Positions 60,145 through 64,000 of a stretch of 64,000 bases of DNA are shown piece after piece. The first letter of the stretch is position 1. Each line of letters begins with the position of its first letter. Source of the stretch: TMP-24 sp041397305. GTDB lineage: Bacteria > Pseudomonadota > Alphaproteobacteria > Rhodobacterales > Rhodobacteraceae. The stretch lies in NCBI GenBank assembly GCA_041397305.1, contig JAWKWX010000016.1, positions 1 through 64,000 of the forward strand, in the 5' to 3' direction. The translations under genes were made by a program, and so were the position numbers. Under the pieces are notes generated by a model, which saw only the letters and a list, made by a program, of their open reading frames with translations, was not told where the DNA came from and ran no database searches.

Positions 60145-60163
60145 AACGCGCCACTGGCGCGTT
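60145..60163. repeat. Palindrome AACGCGCC / GGCGCGTT
   Basis: Perfect 8-bp arms with an ACT loop. Its centre (GCCACTGGC) parallels GCCACCGGC of the element at 59990, suggesting one repeat family. Confidence 0.65.
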
Positions 60164-60330
60164 CCCTGCCGGTCCTCGGGGAGGTTTTCGTAGGGTAGGT
60201 TTTCAACCCACCAAGCTGACAGATGGTGGGCTGGAGGTCCACATTGGCTGAAACTTGCTTGCGCGATCAATGCCCCATAACTTAGTCTTAGTTTGAATGG
60301 ATTTCCGGTCGACCTTTGCCGGGGGCTTAA

Positions 60331-60804
60331 TTGTCAAAACGGCGCAAATGGTTTGCAGCGAGTATGCTGGGCGTCCTAGTCGTAGGAGGCCTAACAAATA
60401 TATATGGTGTAAGCGTGAAAGCGAGACTATGGGCGCCGAGCGAAGTATCGAAATGCGAAAGCGCCCGTCCTATCTCCGTTACTGTTCAAAATTGGACACC
60501 ATGGGAGATCAAGTATATACGCGCAAGGGTGGAGATTTGGCGCGCAAACAAAACTATCAATATCCTCAAGGATTCACCGTTTCGAGGATATGAATTTCCT
60601 TACCTGATAAAGCCTCTAAGATCTGCTACTTATTGTATATCTGACAGTATCTTTGAAGACCTGAAGCGCAAGGATTCTTCCGACCATGGAAATTCCTCGC
60701 TGCTGGATTCGATAAAGGACGCAAATTACTTTATGCAGGGCTATGTCCAGTTTACGCAGGACTTGCTGCCAAATGTAGAATTGATTGAGGTGCAATTCAG
60801 ATAA
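60331..60804 (+). CDS. AT-rich orphan protein with N-terminal membrane anchor
   Basis: A 157-residue protein that begins at TTG 60331 (MSKRRKWFAASMLGVLVVGG), after a GGGGG site. A basic start and one hydrophobic segment (about residues 8-24) suggest a membrane anchor or uncleaved signal. The rest is probably periplasmic (SVTVQNWTPWEIKYIRARVEI). Base composition is clearly lower in GC than its neighbours, with AT-ending codons and AUA codons, suggesting acquisition. No family recognised. It runs tail to tail with pyrG, only seven bases apart. Confidence 0.6.
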   Translation: MSKRRKWFAASMLGVLVVGGLTNIYGVSVKARLWAPSEVSKCESARPISVTVQNWTPWEIKYIRARVEIWRANKTINILKDSPFRGYEFPYLIKPLRSATYCISDSIFEDLKRKDSSDHGNSSLLDSIKDANYFMQGYVQFTQDLLPNVELIEVQFR

Positions 60805-60811
60805 CACCCCC

Positions 60812-62455
60812 TCACACCAACCGCTCCACCTCCTTCGCCGCCCGCACGAAATCCGCGAACAGCGGATGGGGCGCGAAGGGTTTGGACTTCAGTTCCGGGT
60901 GAAACTGGACGCCGATGAACCAGGGATGGTCCTTCCATTCGACGATCTCGGGCAGGCGCCCGTCGGGTGACATGCCGGAAAAGATCAGGCCGCACTTTTC
61001 CAGACGGTCGCGGTATTTGATGTCGACCTCGTAGCGGTGGCGGTGGCGTTCCTCGATCGTGGTGTCGCCATAGACCTCGGCCACCCTGGACCCTTCCGCC
61101 AGCATCGCCGTATAGGCGCCAAGGCGCATGGTGCCGCCCTTGTCGTCGTCCGCCTTGCGGCTGACCGTATGGTTGCCCTGCACCCATTCCTTCAGGTGAT
61201 AGACGACCGGCTCGAACCGCTTTTCGCCCTTCTCATGGTCGAATTCCTCTGACCCCGCGCGGGCGACGCCCGCCATGTTGCGCGCCGCCTCGATCACCGC
61301 CATCTGCATGCCGAGGCAGATGCCGAGATAGGGCACGCCCTTTTCGCGGGCGAATTGCGCGGCCTTGATCTTGCCTTCCGTGCCGCGTTCGCCGAACCCG
61401 CCGGGGACGAGGATGGCGTGGAAGGCCTCGAGCCAGGGGGCGGGGTCTTCGCGTTCGAAGATCTCGGCGTCGATCCATTCGGCCTTCACCCGCACGCGGT
61501 TGGCCATGCCGCCATGGGTCAGCGCCTCGGCGATCGACTTGTAGGCATCTTCCAGCTGCGTGTACTTGCCGACGATGGCCACGCGCACCTCGCCCTCGGC
61601 ATGGGTCAGGCGGTCCATCACGTCGGTCCAGCGGTCGAGGTTCGGCTTCGGCGCGGGCGAGATGCCGAACGCGTCCAGCACCGCCTGGTCGAGCCCCGCG
61701 CGGTGATAGGCGAGGGGCGCCTCATAGATGGTGGACAGGTCATAGGCCGGGATCACCGCATCTTTCCGCACATTGCAGAAGAGCGCGATCTTTTCCCGCT
61801 CGCGGTCGGGGATCGGATGTTCGGACCGGCAGACCAGAACGTCGGGGGCAAGGCCGATGGACTGCAGTTCCTTGACCGAATGCTGGGTGGGCTTGGTCTT
61901 CAGCTCTCCGCTGGCCGCGAGGTAGGGCAGAAGCGTCAGATGCATCAGGATCGACTGGCCGCGCGGGCGTTCGTGGATGAACTGGCGGATGGCTTCGAAG
62001 AACGGCAGCCCCTCGATATCGCCGACCGTGCCGCCGATCTCGCACAGCATGAAATCGACCTCATCCTCGCCGATGCGCAGGAATTCCTTGATCTCGTTGG
62101 TGACGTGCGGAATGACCTGGATGGTCTTGCCGAGGTAGGTGCCGCGGCGTTCCTTCTCCAGCACGTTCGAATAGATCCGGCCGGAGGAGATGGAATCGGT
62201 CTTGCGGGCATGGACGCCGGTGAAGCGTTCGTAATGCCCGAGGTCGAGGTCGGTCTCGGCGCCATCGTCGGTGACGAAGACCTCGCCATGTTCGAAGGGC
62301 GACATCGTGCCCGGGTCGACGTTCAGGTAGGGATCGAGCTTGCGAAGCCGCACCGTATAGCCGCGGGCCTGCAACAGCGCGCCAAGTGCCGCCGATGCCA
62401 GCCCCTTGCCAAGCGAAGAGACCACACCGCCGGTGATGAAAATATAGCGCGCCAT
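60812..62455 (-). CDS. pyrG: CTP synthase
   Basis: A 547-residue amidotransferase converting UTP to CTP with glutamine. The N-terminal synthase domain starts MARYIFITGGVVSSLGKG, with metal site and CEIGGTVGDIEGLPFFEA. The class I amidotransferase domain has PYLGICLGMQMAVIE with nucleophilic Cys, and the closing His/Glu in GVQFHPELKSKP. Length is standard. It lies downstream of secG in the same direction, with about 160 bp between. Confidence 0.97.
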   Translation of the reverse strand: MARYIFITGGVVSSLGKGLASAALGALLQARGYTVRLRKLDPYLNVDPGTMSPFEHGEVFVTDDGAETDLDLGHYERFTGVHARKTDSISSGRIYSNVLEKERRGTYLGKTIQVIPHVTNEIKEFLRIGEDEVDFMLCEIGGTVGDIEGLPFFEAIRQFIHERPRGQSILMHLTLLPYLAASGELKTKPTQHSVKELQSIGLAPDVLVCRSEHPIPDREREKIALFCNVRKDAVIPAYDLSTIYEAPLAYHRAGLDQAVLDAFGISPAPKPNLDRWTDVMDRLTHAEGEVRVAIVGKYTQLEDAYKSIAEALTHGGMANRVRVKAEWIDAEIFEREDPAPWLEAFHAILVPGGFGERGTEGKIKAAQFAREKGVPYLGICLGMQMAVIEAARNMAGVARAGSEEFDHEKGEKRFEPVVYHLKEWVQGNHTVSRKADDDKGGTMRLGAYTAMLAEGSRVAEVYGDTTIEERHRHRYEVDIKYRDRLEKCGLIFSGMSPDGRLPEIVEWKDHPWFIGVQFHPELKSKPFAPHPLFADFVRAAKEVERLV

Positions 62456-62617
62456 GTCTGGTACTGCCCCCGTGACGAATGTTTTTTCTCAAGCGGCCGC
62501 CCTTCGGGCAAGCAGCATCACGGGAGTCAAGATATATCCGATTCGGTCCGATCCCGCAACCGGACCGCAAGATTTTGAGGGCGATTTTCGCCGCCCTCCC
62601 AAGAATAGTGGTCTGGC

Positions 62618-62983
62618 TTAGTTCGACGGGGCGCTGCCCGCAGGGGCCGTTTCAACCGGAGGCGGCAGAAGATCGCCTTCCGGCAGCGCGGGCGCCGCGG
62701 GGGCATCGGCTGGCGCCTCGCCGGCGGGCGCCGCTGCGGGGGGCGTTTCGATGACGGAAGAACCGGCGGCATTGCGCGCGGCCAGGACCGTGAGCGTGAT
62801 CGAGGTGGCAATGAAGCCCGCCGCAAAGATCCAGGTCAGTTTGGTCAGCGCATTGGCCGCGCCGCGCGCCGTCATGGCGCCACCGCCCGACAGAAGCGCG
62901 CCACCCTCGTTCCGCTGCAGGAGAACGACCCCGATGAGCAGGAGCGCGAGGATCAGGTGAACGGTGAGGATGACGTTTTCCAT
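62618..62983 (-). CDS. secG: Preprotein translocase subunit SecG
   Basis: A 121-residue SecG, an accessory subunit of the SecYEG export channel. Two membrane segments (about residues 4-22 and 52-72) flank the cytoplasmic loop VLLQRNEGGALLSGGGAM, the family hallmark. The C-terminal tail is an Ala/Pro-rich extension of about 40 residues, as in other alphaproteobacteria. It has its own promoter about 28 bp upstream. Confidence 0.94.
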   Translation of the reverse strand: MENVILTVHLILALLLIGVVLLQRNEGGALLSGGGAMTARGAANALTKLTWIFAAGFIATSITLTVLAARNAAGSSVIETPPAAAPAGEAPADAPAAPALPEGDLLPPPVETAPAGSAPSN

Positions 62984-63010
62984 GGGACCCGGTCTGGTGG
63001 CTGACGCGCC

Positions 63011-63039
63011 TATCTAGGCGCATGGCGGCAGGGGTGCAA
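63011..63039 (-). promoter_or_regulatory. secG promoter
   Basis: On the minus strand, -35 TTGCAC (63034-63039) and -10 TAGATA (63011-63016) are 17 bp apart, with the secG start about 28 bp after the -10. A 7-bp dyad GCGCCTA / TAGGCGC (63006-63021) overlaps the -10. Confidence 0.55.
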
Positions 63040-63067
63040 GGGGGACCGGCCGACCAGCACCCGGAAG

Positions 63068-63099
63068 TTGGCCCGCCCGGAACCAACCGGGCGGGCCAA
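63068..63099 (-). terminator. Strong hairpin after the RTX gene
   Basis: A perfect 13-bp stem TTGGCCCGCCCGG / CCGGGCGGGCCAA with an AACCAA loop lies 13 bases beyond the RTX stop. It lacks a clear T-tract. Confidence 0.6.
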
Positions 63100-63112
63100 A
63101 GGGTGCGCCAGC

Positions 63113-64000
63113 CTAGATGATGATGAAATCGGCCGCGGTCAGTTTCAGGTTGGTTGCCAGTTCGGCGAAGAGGATCTTTGCCCCCGCGCCGTTGCCGTCG
63201 GCATCGTAATAAAGCTTCCCGTCATCCTTGTCATAGATGATCCGCTGGGTCGCGGTGGTTGCATCGCCGGTGGTATTGGCAACGAACATGGCCGAGGAAA
63301 GCCGCCCCGTTGTCGGGCCAAGTCCTGTCATCACATCATTGTCCAGCGCGATCGTGTCGTACAAGACCGAGAAACCGACGATCGTGTCGACATTGTTCAC
63401 CTCGTCCAGCGCCGTGCTGAAGATGAACTGGTCATAGCCGCCGCTGCCCGTCAGGATGTCGTTTCCGTCGCCGCCATCAAGTTTGTCGTTACCGCCGCCA
63501 CCGACGAGATCGTCACTGCCGTCGCCGCCATAGAGCACGTCTTTACCGCCGCCGCCATAGAGCGTGTCCTGTCCGACGCCGCCGAAGATCTGGTCGTTGC
63601 CGCCGAGGCCGGACAGCAGATTGTTTCCGTCATTGCCGACAAGAATGTTGTTCTTGCCGTTGCCGGTGCCGTCGATATCGGCGCTGCCGATAAGTGTCAG
63701 CTGTTCGACAAAGCGAACACCGAGGTGCGTGTTGAGGCTGAAGGTGACGGAGCTTTCGACCCTGTCGGTGCCGCCCAGGTCGATCGTGCTCGAGGTCTTG
63801 GACGTCTCGTAGACCCGATCGTTGATGCTGTCGACGATATAGACATCGTTGCCCGCCCCGCCGAACATCGTGTCGTCGCCCGTTCCGCCGTCAAGAGTAT
63901 CGTTTCCCTTCCCCGCATCGATAGAATCGTTGCCGCCGTCGCCGGACAGAACGTCGTCGCCCAGACCACCCAGCAGCGTATCCTGCCCGTCGTTTCCGTG
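63113..64000 (-). CDS. RTX (hemolysin-type) calcium-binding protein, C-terminal part
   Basis: The frame is open to the window edge; 295 residues are seen and the N-terminus is outside. The visible part holds GGxGxDxLx nonapeptide repeats in two blocks: first DTLLGGLGDDVLSGDGGNDS and following copies, then after a spacer NLLSGLGGNDQIFGG and DVLYGGDGSDDLVGGGGND. These bind Ca2+ and fold outside the cell. The C-terminal region (FIFSTALDEVNNVDTIVGFS, then KLYYDADGNGAG) is the type found in type I-secreted RTX proteins. It ends in a DFIII-like hydrophobic tail (AADFIII). Activity lies in the unseen part. Confidence 0.9.
   Translation of the reverse strand, partial: HGNDGQDTLLGGLGDDVLSGDGGNDSIDAGKGNDTLDGGTGDDTMFGGAGNDVYIVDSINDRVYETSKTSSTIDLGGTDRVESSVTFSLNTHLGVRFVEQLTLIGSADIDGTGNGKNNILVGNDGNNLLSGLGGNDQIFGGVGQDTLYGGGGKDVLYGGDGSDDLVGGGGNDKLDGGDGNDILTGSGGYDQFIFSTALDEVNNVDTIVGFSVLYDTIALDNDVMTGLGPTTGRLSSAMFVANTTGDATTATQRIIYDKDDGKLYYDADGNGAGAKILFAELATNLKLTAADFIII

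Larger units (their letters stand above)
59801..60330. other. Intergenic region with palindromes
   Basis: No credible gene. GC is very high up to about 60180, then falls sharply. It contains two related stem-loops and the start of the AT-richer segment. Confidence 0.6.

Noticed and set aside
59820..60240. Several short frames of 60-100 codons in the GC-rich intergenic region
   Set aside because: They overlap one another in all frames, are Arg/Pro/Ala-rich, and span palindromes. None has a good ribosome site or family motif.
62577..62600. Hairpin between secG and pyrG as a terminator
   Set aside because: A 7-bp stem GAGGGCG/CGCCCTC is present, but there is no T-tract in either direction and pyrG may be co-transcribed, so I did not annotate it.

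Overview
This window is a 64 kb stretch of high-GC alphaproteobacterial chromosome, most likely from the Rhodobacterales (Paracoccaceae/Rhodobacteraceae). The evidence is a sorbitol/mannitol operon ordered as in Rhodobacter sphaeroides (regulator, smoEFGK, smoS, mtlK), small membrane or orphan proteins of types seen in that order (DUF1285, DUF1523), the glcDEF and panBC gene orders, and strongly GC-biased codons that leave long shadow ORFs on the opposite strand. There is no rRNA, tRNA, CRISPR array, intact insertion sequence or prophage. Most of the window is chromosomal metabolism. The accessory-looking part is about 59.2-60.8 kb.

Layout. 0-4.5 kb: the 3' part of polA, a zinc-type CDF exporter, and a hydroxypyruvate isomerase/DUF1285 pair. 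4.6-11.4 kb: a tightly overlapping moxR-DUF58-DUF4159-membrane protein operon of the Bat type. 11.4-13.6 kb: an arylsulfotransferase-like protein and a DUF599 membrane protein. 13.6-17.6 kb: glycolate oxidase glcDEF behind a promoter whose -10 lies inside a dyad. 17.7-22.6 kb: a secreted serine protease, an Hsp20 gene with a heat-shock promoter and a ROSE-like RNA thermometer, a cupin, and an ECF sigma factor overlapping a membrane-anchored VWA protein. 23-32 kb: succinate-semialdehyde dehydrogenase, a kynurenine-formamidase-like hydrolase, a P1-family peptidase, panC-panB, a methyltransferase, a cupin, an L,D-transpeptidase, a creatinase and a zinc-ribbon protein. 32.4-39.2 kb: deoC with a tandem aldehyde dehydrogenase, then a group of little-characterised membrane-related genes.

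39.3-59.2 kb is carbohydrate catabolism in two blocks. The first imports polyols by an ABC system (SmoEFGK) and oxidises them to ketoses (SmoS, MtlK) under a SorC-type regulator; tandem palindromes sit on its promoter. The second is a galactoside block: an ABC importer, GH4 alpha-galactosidase, GH42 beta-galactosidase, an SDR, an IlvD/Edd-type sugar-acid dehydratase and 2-dehydro-3-deoxygalactonokinase, with a divergent IclR regulator and ATPase. Together these suggest a De Ley-Doudoroff-like route for galactosides, although no lactonase or KDPGal aldolase is in the window and the SDR lacks the usual catalytic lysine.

59.2-60.8 kb is a repeat-rich, mostly non-coding stretch. It holds a small frameshifted gene, several short palindromes and an AT-richer orphan gene. 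60.8-64 kb: pyrG, secG with a good promoter, and the C-terminal part of an RTX calcium-binding protein that runs off the window edge.
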